The notes under the pieces are model-generated. The model was not told the DNA's origin, made no database searches, and saw only the letters and a list, made by a program, of their open reading frames with translations. Position numbers and translations under genes: made by a program. Positions 9,304 through 17,227 of a DNA stretch of 64,000 nucleotides are shown here, piece after piece (the stretch's first letter is position 1; each line of letters starts with the position of its first letter). This DNA is from Myxococcales bacterium UBA1660 (GTDB taxonomy: Bacteria > Myxococcota_A > Polyangia > Polyangiales > Houyiibacteriaceae). The stretch covers positions 125,023 to 189,022 of the forward strand of contig DCLA01000006.1 in assembly GCA_002320815.1 (NCBI GenBank), given 5' to 3'.

Positions 9304-10178
9304 GCCGAGAGCCCGCGCTCGCGGAAGAGCTTCTCGATGCGCAGGTTCACCAGCTCCGGGAACTCGACGGCCACGTAGTGGGTGCCGCCGGGCACCACCA
9401 TGAGCTCCGCGCCGGGGATCTTGCGGGCCATCCGCTCCATCGCCGAGCGGGGCGTGAAGAGGTCGCGGTCGCCGGCGATGAGCAGCGTGGGGACGTCCAC
9501 GGTCCCCAGGACGTCGCTGGCGTCGTGCTCCCCGAGGAGCTCCAGGGTCCGCATGTAGCGCTTCATGTCCAGGTTCCCGAAGGACGCTGCCAGCTCGTGG
9601 AAGACGTCCTCGTCCAGGGTGCGCGCCGCCAGGCCGATCCGCTTGGCCCACTGGACCGCCTCGGGCATGCCCACCACCCGGCGAGTCAGGGTCTCGGCGA
9701 TGCGCGGGATGGATCCGATCCCCCGGATGACCGGGGGGAGCACGTCGCCCATGAAGCCGAGGTTCATCACCGTGCGCCAGGGCTCGCCGCTGACGCCGTT
9801 GATCAGGACCAGCCCGCGCACCCGCTCCGGCGCCTGCCGGTAGAGCTCGAGGGCCACCTGCACCCCCATCGACCAGCCGAAGAGGATCGCGCGCTCGGCG
9901 CCCGCGTCGTCCAAGACGGCCAGCGCGTCGCGGGTCTGGTCCTCCACGGTGAGCGCGTCGAGGCTCGGCGGCGGGCCGCTGCGGTAGAGGCCCCGGTAGT
10001 CCCAGGACAGGAAGCGGTGCTGATCCTCGAAGTACCGAATCTGGTGCTTCCAAGCCATCCAGCTCCCGCCCAGACCGTTGCAGAGGAGGATGGGATCCCC
10101 CTGGCCGGCCTCGTGATAGGCGAGCTCGGTTCCGTCGAAGGAGGGGATGCGGTGCTCGTTGACCTGGATGGGCTTCAC
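9300..10178 (-). CDS. Alpha/beta hydrolase
   Basis: A 292-residue alpha/beta hydrolase. It has an oxyanion region LLCNGLGGSW, the nucleophile elbow GWSMG, the acid-bearing strand LLIAGDRDLFTP and the catalytic His in GGTHYVAVE. This is the pattern of haloperoxidase, ester hydrolase or carbon-carbon hydrolase groups, with no feature that picks one. GTG 10178 was chosen because homology begins at about VNEHRIPSFDGTELAY. The frame is open further upstream, but that part is antisense to the divergent gene at 10419. It is probably cytoplasmic and translationally coupled to the following lipoprotein gene. Confidence 0.82.
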   Translation of the reverse strand: MKPIQVNEHRIPSFDGTELAYHEAGQGDPILLCNGLGGSWMAWKHQIRYFEDQHRFLSWDYRGLYRSGPPPSLDALTVEDQTRDALAVLDDAGAERAILFGWSMGVQVALELYRQAPERVRGLVLINGVSGEPWRTVMNLGFMGDVLPPVIRGIGSIPRIAETLTRRVVGMPEAVQWAKRIGLAARTLDEDVFHELAASFGNLDMKRYMRTLELLGEHDASDVLGTVDVPTLLIAGDRDLFTPRSAMERMARKIPGAELMVVPGGTHYVAVEFPELVNLRIEKLFRERGLSA

Positions 10179-10299
10179 GGGGCGAGCCTGACGCAAGGCC
10201 GCCCCACGGACCACCCCGAAGTCCCCTGCACCACCGAAGAGCCGAGCGTTTCCCGAAAGTTTCGCGGCTCGACCGAAAGGAATGTAGGTCCCGCGCGCC

Positions 10300-10329
10300 T
10301 TGACACCCCGAAGGCGCGGCGCGTAGATT
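10300..10329 (+). promoter_or_regulatory. Strong sigma-70 promoter (TTGACA - 18 - TAGATT)
   Basis: A perfect -35 TTGACA (10300-10305), 18-base spacer and TAGATT -10 (10324-10329). Transcription should start near 10336, some 80 bases ahead of the ATG at 10419. This is the best consensus match in the window. Confidence 0.75.
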
Positions 10330-10418
10330 CGCCGCCCGCTGCAGTCCCCCGCGCGCGCGATTCGGTCGCGATGGGTGGGGGCGAAACCCTGGTGGCTGAC
10401 CGCCACGGGACGAGGAAG

Positions 10419-11636
10419 ATGGCCGACAGCCCGAAGAAGCCCAAGAAGATCAAGGACCTGAAGGCGCGCCTGGGGCGCACGATCGCACCGAACACCGGTG
10501 GTGGGGCCGTCGTGCCCCCGCCCGGTGCCGCGGGCGGGGCCCCTGGCTCCGCACCCGCGCCCGGTGGTGTGGTCGCTCCGCCCACCGGCGGTGGGGTCGT
10601 TCCCCCGCCCTCCGGTCCTGGCGCGCCTGGCGGCATCGTCGCCCCGCCCTTCGGCAAGAAAGCCGAGGAGCAGAAGAAGGCTGCGGCCGCGGCCTCCGCC
10701 GATCCCTTCGCCTCCGCCGCGCCCGCCGCGGCGGCGGCCGGCCCCCAGGAGGTCCGCCTCGTCCTCGACGACTCCGCCGTCGCCGACAGCGAGGTGGGTC
10801 GGGAGAAGAAGGGCAAGACCGCCATCCTGCTCGGCCTGGGCCTCGTGCTCGGTCTGCTCCTCGGCTACTTCGTCGGTGGGCTCAACGACCGCCGCAGCCT
10901 GCACAACACCGCCGTCCGCGACGGCAAGGACCTCTACGAGTCCGTGCAGGAGGCCTCCGCCGTCCTCGAGACCGCCCAGGCCAAGGTCCGCGACGCGGTC
11001 CAGGCCGCCCGCGGCGGCGCCGGCGAGTCCGCCTCGGTGGACTACGAGGCCATCGAGGCCCTCGGCGCGCTGGAGAAGCCCTTCAACGCCGGCACCTTCG
11101 CCCGGAAGCACTACTCGCTCTTCCAGCCCCAGACCGTCGACGCGCTCTTCGACTACTACAACAAGGTCAACGTCATCTGGGAGCACATCGAGCGGCTCCG
11201 CGGCATGACCTCCGGCGACGCCCGGCGCGAAGAGCTGAACGCGGCCGCCGGCGCGGCCGAGAACGCCGCCCAGACCGTGGGCTGCATCCCCTCCATCCAG
11301 GAGAACCGCTACGTCTGCTCCCTGGGCTACGTGGTCGTGCCCGAGGGCGCCGAGGGCAACGCCGTGGAGGTCCGCCCGTCCCGCACCGCTCGCCGCGGCG
11401 TGGAGAAGGAGGTCTACACCGGTGCCGACCTCAGCGAGGACACCGACAAGTGGGTCATCCTGATCAACAACCAGCAGTCGATGGGCGTCCTCGGCGAGCA
11501 GGCCAGCCTCTTCGCCGACTACGTCCGCGAGCTCTCGGTCATCGCCGGTGAGATCACCGCGGCCGTCGAGGTCCAGGGTCGCCTGGAGACCGAGCTCGGT
11601 CAGATCGCCTCGAACGAGGAGCTGGCGACCTTCTGA
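10419..11636 (+). CDS. Single-pass membrane protein with Pro/Gly-rich cytoplasmic N-terminus, function unknown
   Basis: A 405-residue protein with a Lys-rich start (MADSPKKPKKIKDLKARLGR), a disordered Pro/Gly/Ala region with GGVVxPP-type repeats (about 25-110), one membrane helix (134-154, ILLGLGLVLGLLLGYFVGGL) and a soluble C-terminal part of 250 residues, probably periplasmic, with a helical section containing two Cys. The organisation recalls structural or scaffold proteins, but I know no named family. An in-frame ATG at 10371 would add 16 residues; 10419 is preferred because GAGGA lies just upstream. A strong promoter and a terminator frame it as a monocistronic, probably well-expressed gene. 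Confidence 0.8.
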   Translation: MADSPKKPKKIKDLKARLGRTIAPNTGGGAVVPPPGAAGGAPGSAPAPGGVVAPPTGGGVVPPPSGPGAPGGIVAPPFGKKAEEQKKAAAAASADPFASAAPAAAAAGPQEVRLVLDDSAVADSEVGREKKGKTAILLGLGLVLGLLLGYFVGGLNDRRSLHNTAVRDGKDLYESVQEASAVLETAQAKVRDAVQAARGGAGESASVDYEAIEALGALEKPFNAGTFARKHYSLFQPQTVDALFDYYNKVNVIWEHIERLRGMTSGDARREELNAAAGAAENAAQTVGCIPSIQENRYVCSLGYVVVPEGAEGNAVEVRPSRTARRGVEKEVYTGADLSEDTDKWVILINNQQSMGVLGEQASLFADYVRELSVIAGEITAAVEVQGRLETELGQIASNEELATF

Positions 11637-11658
11637 GTCCCAGCGCCGCTCGCGCACG

Positions 11659-11690
11659 AAGCCTCGTTCCCACCCGGGAGCGAGGCTTTG
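11659..11690 (+). terminator. Hairpin terminator after the 10419-11636 gene
   Basis: A 13-base stem (11659-11671 with 11676-11688, one G-T pair) with a 4-base loop, starting 22 bases after the stop codon. The following T run is short (TTTG). Confidence 0.65.
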
Positions 11691-11728
11691 TCGCTTCTGG
11701 GGGCCAGGATCTGGTAGCGTCGTCCCCC

Positions 11729-12589
11729 GTGGCGCGCTTTCGGCTTCGCTACAAATCCACCGATCTGGAGGTCCCCCCCGGGGAGTTCTTCATCGGGCGT
11801 TCTTCGAGCTGCCATTTGGCCCTCGACGACGGGCTGGTGTCCCGACGCCACGCGGTGCTGCGGGCCCAGGACGACTCCCTCGAGGTGGAGGACCTGGGCA
11901 GCCGCAACGGCGTGAGCGTGAACGGCAAGCGCATCGAGGGGGCGACCCCGCTGCGCCACCTCGACCGGGTGACCATCGGCAGCCAGGAGATGGTCGTCGT
12001 GCGGAGCGGCGAGACCCGGCAGGCGGCCACGCTGCAGATGGAGACCTGCGCGGCGTGCGGCGCGCTGAACGAGACCGACGCCGTCGAGTGCGTGCGGTGT
12101 CACGCCCCCCTTCGCGGCGAGGGCGTGCGCACCACGCTCCAGAACCTGCCGGCGGCGACCTCGCCGGGCGAGGTGTCTACCTTCCATCTCCTCGGCGGCA
12201 TCGCCGAGAAGGCGCTGGCCCTCGGGCGCTACGAGGAGGCCGAGCGGGTCCTCTCCCCGGCCCTCAAGAAGCTCGCCGAGTCCGCGCTGGCGGAGCGCGC
12301 CCTCGACGAGCGCGCGCTGCTCGAGGGCATCGGGTACGCCCTCCGCCTCGCCGAAGGTCCCCACGCGAGCCGCTGGATCGACTGGGTCTTCGAGATGCAC
12401 CAGGTCACCGCGCGGGTGATGGACGCCAAGACCCTGGACCGGCTGCACGAGCTCGTCCGTCGCTCCCGCTACGCGAACGCCAAGCCCCTGCGGGCCTACC
12501 TCCTGGTCCTCGAGGGCAAGGTCCTCGCGCCGGCCGAGCGCTTCCTGCTCCGGCGGCTGGAGGGCCTGGAGCGCGTCATCCGCGCCTGA
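11729..12589 (+). CDS. FHA domain / zinc-ribbon protein (paralogue 1)
   Basis: A 286-residue protein. The N-terminal FHA domain (1-95) binds phosphothreonine peptides: GRSSSCHLA (23-31), SRRHAV (38-43) and GSRNGVSVNG (57-66) carry the usual contact residues. A treble-clef-like zinc ribbon follows with Cys107, Cys110, Cys121 and Cys124. The rest (about 145-286) is helical, with Leu/Glu-rich repeats that look TPR-like. The GTG start is assigned because the FHA fold begins immediately (ARFRLRY). The next gene encodes the same three-part architecture, so this is a tandem duplication. It is probably a cytoplasmic phospho-signalling adaptor; the partner kinase is not in the window. Confidence 0.85.
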   Translation: MARFRLRYKSTDLEVPPGEFFIGRSSSCHLALDDGLVSRRHAVLRAQDDSLEVEDLGSRNGVSVNGKRIEGATPLRHLDRVTIGSQEMVVVRSGETRQAATLQMETCAACGALNETDAVECVRCHAPLRGEGVRTTLQNLPAATSPGEVSTFHLLGGIAEKALALGRYEEAERVLSPALKKLAESALAERALDERALLEGIGYALRLAEGPHASRWIDWVFEMHQVTARVMDAKTLDRLHELVRRSRYANAKPLRAYLLVLEGKVLAPAERFLLRRLEGLERVIRA

Positions 12590-12703
12590 GCGGCCCGTCG
12601 CGCAGGCCGCCCCGGCGACGCCGACGCCACCCAGGCGGGGGACCGCGCCCAGGGTATCCACGCTGGGACACGATTGGTTCGCCATGTCCCCGCTCAGATC
12701 CGC

Positions 12704-12709
12704 TATGCT
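12704..12709 (+). promoter_or_regulatory. -10 hexamer TATGCT, 6 bases before GTG 12716
   Basis: TATGCT followed by 6 bases and the GTG start, the same spacing as at 3310 and 22791; predicts a leaderless mRNA. The -35 region is not recognisable. Confidence 0.45.
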
Positions 12710-12715
12710 TGCGAC

Positions 12716-13567
12716 GTGGCGCGCTACCGCCTGCGATTCCTCCTCCAGGAGTTCGACCTTCGGGGCCCCGAGGTGATCATCGGGCGCAGCCCGGAGTGTC
12801 ACATCACGATCGAGGATCCCCTCGTCTCGCGGAAGCACGCGAAGATCCTGGTCGACCCCGACGTACCCCCGCGCATCACCGATCTCGGCAGCCGGAACGG
12901 CGTGCGGATCAACGGCGAGAAGATCGAGGGGATTCAGGAGCTCACCCACGGCGACCGCGTCCGGCTGGGCACCCAGGAGCTCGTCTTCTACCAGGCGACC
13001 CGCCAACGCCGGGAGGCGCGCACGACGGGCTTCATGACCGTCTGCCACCAGTGCTCCACGCCCTACCCCGAACAGGCCAAGCAGTGTCCGCACTGCGGCG
13101 CGCCGGCGCGGGACGAGGACACCATGAGCGGCTTGATCATCGAGCCCCGGCGGACCTGGACCTTCCAGCTCCTGGGCGAGGTGATCGAGCGCGCCCTGGC
13201 GACCGGCCGCACCAGCGAGGCGGTCCGGCTGATGCGCCGAGCGGCCCGGGAGGTCGACGAGCGGCTCACCTCCGGCGAGGGCATCGACCCGGAGCAGCTC
13301 ACCCACATCTCCGGCTTCGCGCTCCAGCTCGCGGACCAGGGCGGTGGCGTCGAGTGGGTCACCTGGGCCCTGAACGTCCACCGCCAGCAGATGCTCTTCC
13401 CCAACCAGCGCCTCGTGGACCAGATCGAGAAGCTGGACCTGGCGACCATGCCGGACCTGAAGTTCGCCCTCGGCGAGTTCGCCCAGTGGGCCGTGGCGGA
13501 GCGGGTCACCCTGCGGCCGCCGCCGGACCCGCAGCGCGTGGACCGTCTGCAGCAGATCGCTCGCTGA
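12716..13567 (+). CDS. FHA domain / zinc-ribbon protein (paralogue 2)
   Basis: A 283-residue paralogue of the preceding gene with the same order of parts. The FHA domain (1-93) shows GRSPECHIT (24-32), SRKHAK (39-44) and GSRNGVRING (59-68). The zinc ribbon uses Cys110, Cys113, Cys124 and Cys127. A helical C-terminal domain shares positions such as the TFQLLGEVIERAL block (TFHLLGGIAEKAL in paralogue 1). I placed the start at GTG 12716, where the FHA fold begins, not at the upstream in-frame GTG at 12674. The stop overlaps a short tandem repeat. It is likely a phosphothreonine-reading adaptor; no target is known. Confidence 0.85.
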   Translation: MARYRLRFLLQEFDLRGPEVIIGRSPECHITIEDPLVSRKHAKILVDPDVPPRITDLGSRNGVRINGEKIEGIQELTHGDRVRLGTQELVFYQATRQRREARTTGFMTVCHQCSTPYPEQAKQCPHCGAPARDEDTMSGLIIEPRRTWTFQLLGEVIERALATGRTSEAVRLMRRAAREVDERLTSGEGIDPEQLTHISGFALQLADQGGGVEWVTWALNVHRQQMLFPNQRLVDQIEKLDLATMPDLKFALGEFAQWAVAERVTLRPPPDPQRVDRLQQIAR

Positions 13568-13649
13568 CCGCCAGCGCGCTGCCAACCGCGGGCGCGCTCC
13601 CGACCGCCAGCGCGCTGCCAACCGCGGGCGCGCTCCCGACCGCCAGCGC
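13566..13649. repeat. 36-base tandem repeat, 2.3 copies
   Basis: Two exact 36-base copies (13566-13601, 13602-13637) plus a 12-base partial copy, beginning at the stop codon of the FHA gene. Each unit consists of two diverged 18-base halves (GACCGCCAGCGCGCTGCC and AACCGCGGGCGCGCTCCC). There are no spacers, so this is not a CRISPR. Confidence 0.8.
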
Positions 13650-13675
13650 TTCGCCGACGGAGCCTCCCCAACGCA

Positions 13676-13707
13676 AACGGCCCGCGCGATTCCTCGCGCG
13701 GGCCGTT
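13676..13707. terminator. Bidirectional terminator hairpin
   Basis: A perfect 14-base stem (13676-13689 with 13694-13707) and 4-base loop between the convergent FHA gene and the secreted-protein gene. The arms end in AA and TT, so it could serve both strands. Confidence 0.75.
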
Positions 13708-13726
13708 CGTTCGTCGAGCCGGTCGC

Positions 13727-14626
13727 TCAGTCGTCGGCGGGCGCGTTGGTCCGCCGGCGCACGTTGCCGGTGATCCGGTCCACGATGTCCGCGTGCTCGT
13801 CGTTGGTGTCGGCGTCGCTCTCCCCGGAGGTCACCGCGTTGACCAGCGCGTGGTCTCCGGCGCCGCGGCGACGGGGCGGGTTGGAGCGCAGCTGGTCCAG
13901 GCGCGAGAGGACGTCCTTGGACTCCATGACCAGGCAGTAGAAGCCGTAGAAGGTCGTGTTGTCGAGGGCCCGGGCCCGGGTGGTCTCGTCCTGCCACTCG
14001 ACCCAGGTGCGCTCGTCGGCGACCTCGTGGAGCTTCCCGGTGCGCTCGAGGCCTTCGCCGAAGCGACGCGCCAGCGCGGCCTTGAAGGTGTCCCAGTCGG
14101 CGCCCTGGAAGACCGAGGCGTCGAAGGCGTGGTACCACTTCCACAGGCGACCATCGATGAAGAAGAAGTAGTCGTCGGCGTTCTCGCCGCGGACTCGGAT
14201 CATCGACTCGTCGTTGTTGTGGGTGAACTCGTCGCGCAGGAAGCCCGAGTCGTAGCCCGAGGTGCGCCCGTCGAAGCGGACGATGTTGCTCCGCAGGCGA
14301 CGGGTCTCGCGATCCCGCTCGTGCACCAGGCGGTCCTGGTCGGTCACGTTCCGAGCCTTGCGGATCCGCTCCTGGTAGTCGGCGCGGATCTTCTGCGTGT
14401 AGTAGCCGACCAGCTCGCGCTGGCTCCAGCCCCACTGGACCTCGCCGAGGTACGGCGCGATCCCGTCGCTCTGGGGGGCCTGGGGCTCCCGCGGCTGACG
14501 CTGCTGCTGGCGGCGCCGGCCCCGTTGGGCGTCGGCGTCACTGGTCGACAGATGCAGGACACCGCCCACCACGAAGGTGGACATGAGCATCCCCAGGATT
14601 GCTCGCTTCATCATGCTGTGGGCCAT
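13727..14626 (-). CDS. Secreted protein of unknown function
   Basis: A 299-residue protein with an N-terminal signal peptide (MMKRAILGMLMSTFVVGG...DADAQRG, cleavage probably after the Ala-rich DADA) and a short Gln/Arg-rich linker. The mature part has a charged helical region and aromatic-rich segments (DDYFFFIDGRLWKWYHAF, TTFYGFYCLVMESK). It is probably periplasmic or exported. ATG 14626 is preceded by GGAGGAG at the right distance; an upstream GTG at 14638 overlaps that ribosome site and was rejected. I recognise no family. It has its own promoter with a leader of about 50 bases and ends at a terminator. Confidence 0.75.
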   Translation of the reverse strand: MAHSMMKRAILGMLMSTFVVGGVLHLSTSDADAQRGRRRQQQRQPREPQAPQSDGIAPYLGEVQWGWSQRELVGYYTQKIRADYQERIRKARNVTDQDRLVHERDRETRRLRSNIVRFDGRTSGYDSGFLRDEFTHNNDESMIRVRGENADDYFFFIDGRLWKWYHAFDASVFQGADWDTFKAALARRFGEGLERTGKLHEVADERTWVEWQDETTRARALDNTTFYGFYCLVMESKDVLSRLDQLRSNPPRRRGAGDHALVNAVTSGESDADTNDEHADIVDRITGNVRRRTNAPADD

Positions 14627-14685
14627 CGGCTCCTCCACTCTCCCATCTCACCCCACATGTGTCTGCGCGGGCGCGGAGCGGCAGC

Positions 14686-14715
14686 AACATACACCGCGGC
14701 CGTCCGGAGTCACAA
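14686..14715 (-). promoter_or_regulatory. Promoter (TTGTGA - 18 - TATGTT) for the secreted protein
   Basis: On the minus strand the -35 TTGTGA (14715-14710) and -10 TATGTT (14691-14686) are 18 bases apart. The start of transcription should be near 14679, leaving a leader that contains the GGAGGAG ribosome site of the gene starting at 14626. Confidence 0.6.
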
Positions 14716-14739
14716 GGACGAGGCACCCACCCGAAGGAT

Positions 14740-15597
14740 TCAAACGGTCGCCGATTCGGCGTCCGGGGTCCCGCGGAGGGCCAGCCCCTGGGCTCCGGCG
14801 CCCTCGCCCTCGAGGTCCAGGAAGAGCAGCGTCCCGCCGGCGACGGCCGCGGGCATGAAGAAGAGGTTCAGGAAGGGAACCCAGAGGAAAAGGAACACGC
14901 CGGTGCCGAAGCCGAAGCAGGCGGCGAAGCGCTCCTTCAGCACCTGGGACCGGTAGCCGAGGGCCTTGTTGCCGCGGGCGGCGGGCCAGTCGATGTAGTC
15001 GATGGCGAAGTAGAGCGCGGTGAAGAGGAAGCCCACCACCGAGTAGAGGATCTGACCCACCCCGGGCAGGGCGAAGGAGAGCATGAAGAGGGGGATCATC
15101 ACCGCCAGGTAGATGACCAGCTTGGTCAGCTCGAGGCCCACCGTGCGCAGCAGATCCCGGGTGAGCGCGCGGAAGGTGAACGGGGGCCCCGCCCGGCCGG
15201 TGGTCAGGCGCTCCACCTCTTCGCTCAGCGCGTCGTTGAAGGGCGCGGCGAAGACGCTGGAGAGCCCGAGGACCGCGAAGAAGCTGGTCACCAGGAGGAT
15301 CAGAAACGCCAGGAGCTCGAGGAACCCGTGGGCCAACCGACCCGCGCCGGCCCAGAAGCCGTCGCCCGTGGGTTCGGCCCAGAAGTAGTTCACCACGTCG
15401 TCCTGGAGCTCCCAGGCGCCCCACACGGCCCCGATGAAGGCCACGAAGGTGATGAAGATGGGGAAGACCCAGATCCGCGCCAGCTCCGGGTGCTTCCCGA
15501 AGACGAAGCCCATGCCCCGGAAGGGGTAGCTCAGACCGCGCCAGAACCCGATGGGGGCCCCGATGGCCCCCTTCACCGCGCCGGCGACCCGGCTCAC
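14740..15597 (-). CDS. EI24/CysZ-like multi-pass membrane protein
   Basis: A 285-residue inner-membrane protein of the EI24 (CysZ-like) group. About five to six hydrophobic segments are visible, including VFPIFITFVAFIGAVWG, LELLAFLILLVTSFFAVLGL and FLFLWVPFLNLFFMPAAVAG. The central SSVFAAPFNDALSEEVERL is typical of the family, where an APxND-like motif is conserved. Some relatives transport sulfate; the context here points elsewhere. The GTG start forms a GTGA overlap with the stop of the upstream MCE gene, so the two are coupled and may work together at the inner membrane in lipid or solute traffic. Confidence 0.8.
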   Translation of the reverse strand: MSRVAGAVKGAIGAPIGFWRGLSYPFRGMGFVFGKHPELARIWVFPIFITFVAFIGAVWGAWELQDDVVNYFWAEPTGDGFWAGAGRLAHGFLELLAFLILLVTSFFAVLGLSSVFAAPFNDALSEEVERLTTGRAGPPFTFRALTRDLLRTVGLELTKLVIYLAVMIPLFMLSFALPGVGQILYSVVGFLFTALYFAIDYIDWPAARGNKALGYRSQVLKERFAACFGFGTGVFLFLWVPFLNLFFMPAAVAGGTLLFLDLEGEGAGAQGLALRGTPDAESATV

Positions 15598-17093
15598 GAC
15601 CCGGCCCCGGCCAGGAGCCCGCCGGTGAAGGGCAGGATGGCCTTGAGGTCCTCGTCGTCGAAGCGGACCTGCAGGCCCAAGAAGAAGTCCGCGCTGTCGT
15701 TCAGGGCGTCGTCCACGCCGCCGACGATCCAGAGCTTGTTGACGATCTCGAAGGCCGCGCGGACCCGCAGCCGTGGGAACTCCTGGATGCCGATGGCGAA
15801 GACGTCGCTGTTGACCTCGAAGCGATCGTCGAAGAGGTGCAGATCGAGACCCAGGCCGCCGGTGGACTCCATGATGCCGAAGCGGAAGGTGGCGAAGCGG
15901 ATGCGCTTGGCGAGCTGGATGGTGAAGCGCAGGGCCTCGGTCCGTTCGACGCGCTGCTCCTGGTACTCCTGGTTGGCCTCGGGCCCGGTGCCACTCCGGC
16001 GGACGTAGGTCTCGGTGGTCCGCAGCGAACCGCGGGGGTCGTCCACGAGCTGGATCAGGAAGTATCGGCCCTCACGCGGGGCGAGGCGCAGCGAGAAGTA
16101 GGTCTTGAAGCTGTTGGCGAGGAAGTTGTACTCGCTGCGCAGCTCCACGATGGTCCGCAGCCGGCCGATCCCGCCGACGATGTCGCCCAAACCCTCGGCG
16201 ACGCCCTCGACCTCGTCGATGAGCGCCTCGTCCTGGGTGAGCCGGCCCAGGGTCCCCTCGCCGCGGGCGGTGCGGTCGGTGACCACGCGCACGTCGGAGA
16301 GCACGCCCTCGAGCTGCTCGGAGGCCCGGCGGATCGACGACACCGCGTCGTCCACCTCGGCCACGCCCCGGTCGATGTCCGGGCGGCGGGCGTCCATGAT
16401 CTCCCGGACGTCCTGGGTGGTCTGCTGGATGTTCTCCAGCGCGGCCACCAGGGCCGGTCCACCGGCGGAGGTGGTCTGCTCGATGTTGGCCAGGGTCCGC
16501 TGGACCACCTCTTCGTTGGTCTGGATGGTGCGGTTCACGCCCTCGAGCGCCTCGGCGAGGTTCTCCAGCGCCGAGCCCATGCGGTCGCCGGCCTCGTCGG
16601 TACCAAAGCTCCGCGCGAGCTGTTCGGTGACCTGACGCACGTTCTCGGCCACGTCCTGCACCGTCCGGAGGACGTCGTCGGTGCCGACCGACTCCGAGAG
16701 CACCTGGAGCCGGGAACCGTCCGGGAGCGGGTCGCGACCGATGGTCCCCGGACTGATGACCAGCACCTGCTCTCCCAGGAGCGAGGCCTGCTTCATCATG
16801 ACCGCGGCGTCCTGATAGAGGTCCACGCCCTCGTCGATGAAGATGTCGACCCGCGCCTTGTCCCCCTCGAGGCTGATGCGATCGATGTAGCCCACCGGGA
16901 TGCCGGCGATGACCACCCGACTCTTGGCGATCAGGCCCTGGGCGTCGTCGAAGAGGGCGTAGACCTCCAGGCCCTCGCCACTGCTCGCGCGCTCGTCCAC
17001 GAATCGGTACACGAGAAATGTCGCGACCAGCCCGAGCACCACCAGGAGCCCGACGCGCGCAGCTCTCCACGTCTCCCGCATTCCCGCCATCAT
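15594..17093 (-). CDS. MCE/MlaD-domain protein with long coiled-coil and C-terminal domain
   Basis: A 499-residue MCE-family protein. One N-terminal membrane helix (about 12-28) is followed by an MlaD domain (about 40-120, including AQGLIAKSRVVIAGIPVGYI and ASLLGEQVLVISPG). A long helical segment (about 130-330) with repeated Gln/Glu/Val heptads follows, and finally a C-terminal region rich in beta-type alternation (FLIQLVDDP, RFATFRFGIMES, LGLDLHLFDDRFEV). MCE proteins form periplasmic tunnels that move lipids between membranes. The C-terminal part looks like an outer-membrane or beta-sandwich domain, which would give one chain spanning the periplasm. No MlaE/MlaF ABC genes are adjacent. Alternative starts are the Met codons at 17090 and 17081. 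Confidence 0.85.
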   Translation of the reverse strand: MMAGMRETWRAARVGLLVVLGLVATFLVYRFVDERASSGEGLEVYALFDDAQGLIAKSRVVIAGIPVGYIDRISLEGDKARVDIFIDEGVDLYQDAAVMMKQASLLGEQVLVISPGTIGRDPLPDGSRLQVLSESVGTDDVLRTVQDVAENVRQVTEQLARSFGTDEAGDRMGSALENLAEALEGVNRTIQTNEEVVQRTLANIEQTTSAGGPALVAALENIQQTTQDVREIMDARRPDIDRGVAEVDDAVSSIRRASEQLEGVLSDVRVVTDRTARGEGTLGRLTQDEALIDEVEGVAEGLGDIVGGIGRLRTIVELRSEYNFLANSFKTYFSLRLAPREGRYFLIQLVDDPRGSLRTTETYVRRSGTGPEANQEYQEQRVERTEALRFTIQLAKRIRFATFRFGIMESTGGLGLDLHLFDDRFEVNSDVFAIGIQEFPRLRVRAAFEIVNKLWIVGGVDDALNDSADFFLGLQVRFDDEDLKAILPFTGGLLAGAGS

Positions 17094-17191
17094 GACACGC
17101 CGAGGGCGTGGCGTCGGTTTTGTTGCCTGGGAGGGACGGACGCAATCCCCCGGGCGCTCTTTGTCGGCCCGCCGGGGGGCGGTCGTCGCCG

Positions 17192-17221
17192 TTGACCGCG
17201 CTCGACGCCGGTCGGTACTCT
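17192..17221 (+). promoter_or_regulatory. Leaderless promoter (TTGACC - 18 - TACTCT - 6 - GTG)
   Basis: -35 TTGACC (17192-17197), 18-base spacer, -10 TACTCT (17216-17221), then 6 bases to the GTG start at 17228. It drives the five-gene envelope cassette that runs to 20783. Confidence 0.65.
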
Positions 17222-17227
17222 CCCCGC

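Noticed and set aside
9378..10418. N-terminal extension of the gene at 10419 (same frame open for 1 kb upstream)
   Set aside because: That stretch is antisense to a clear alpha/beta hydrolase and precedes the promoter at 10300.
13566..13649. Possible CRISPR fragment
   Set aside because: The 36-base unit has CRISPR-like length, but copies are directly adjacent with no spacers and no cas genes are present.
17116..17145. TTGCGT - 18 - AAAACC on the minus strand as promoter of the MCE gene
   Set aside because: The -10 matches consensus at only two positions, so I left it out despite the 18-base gap.
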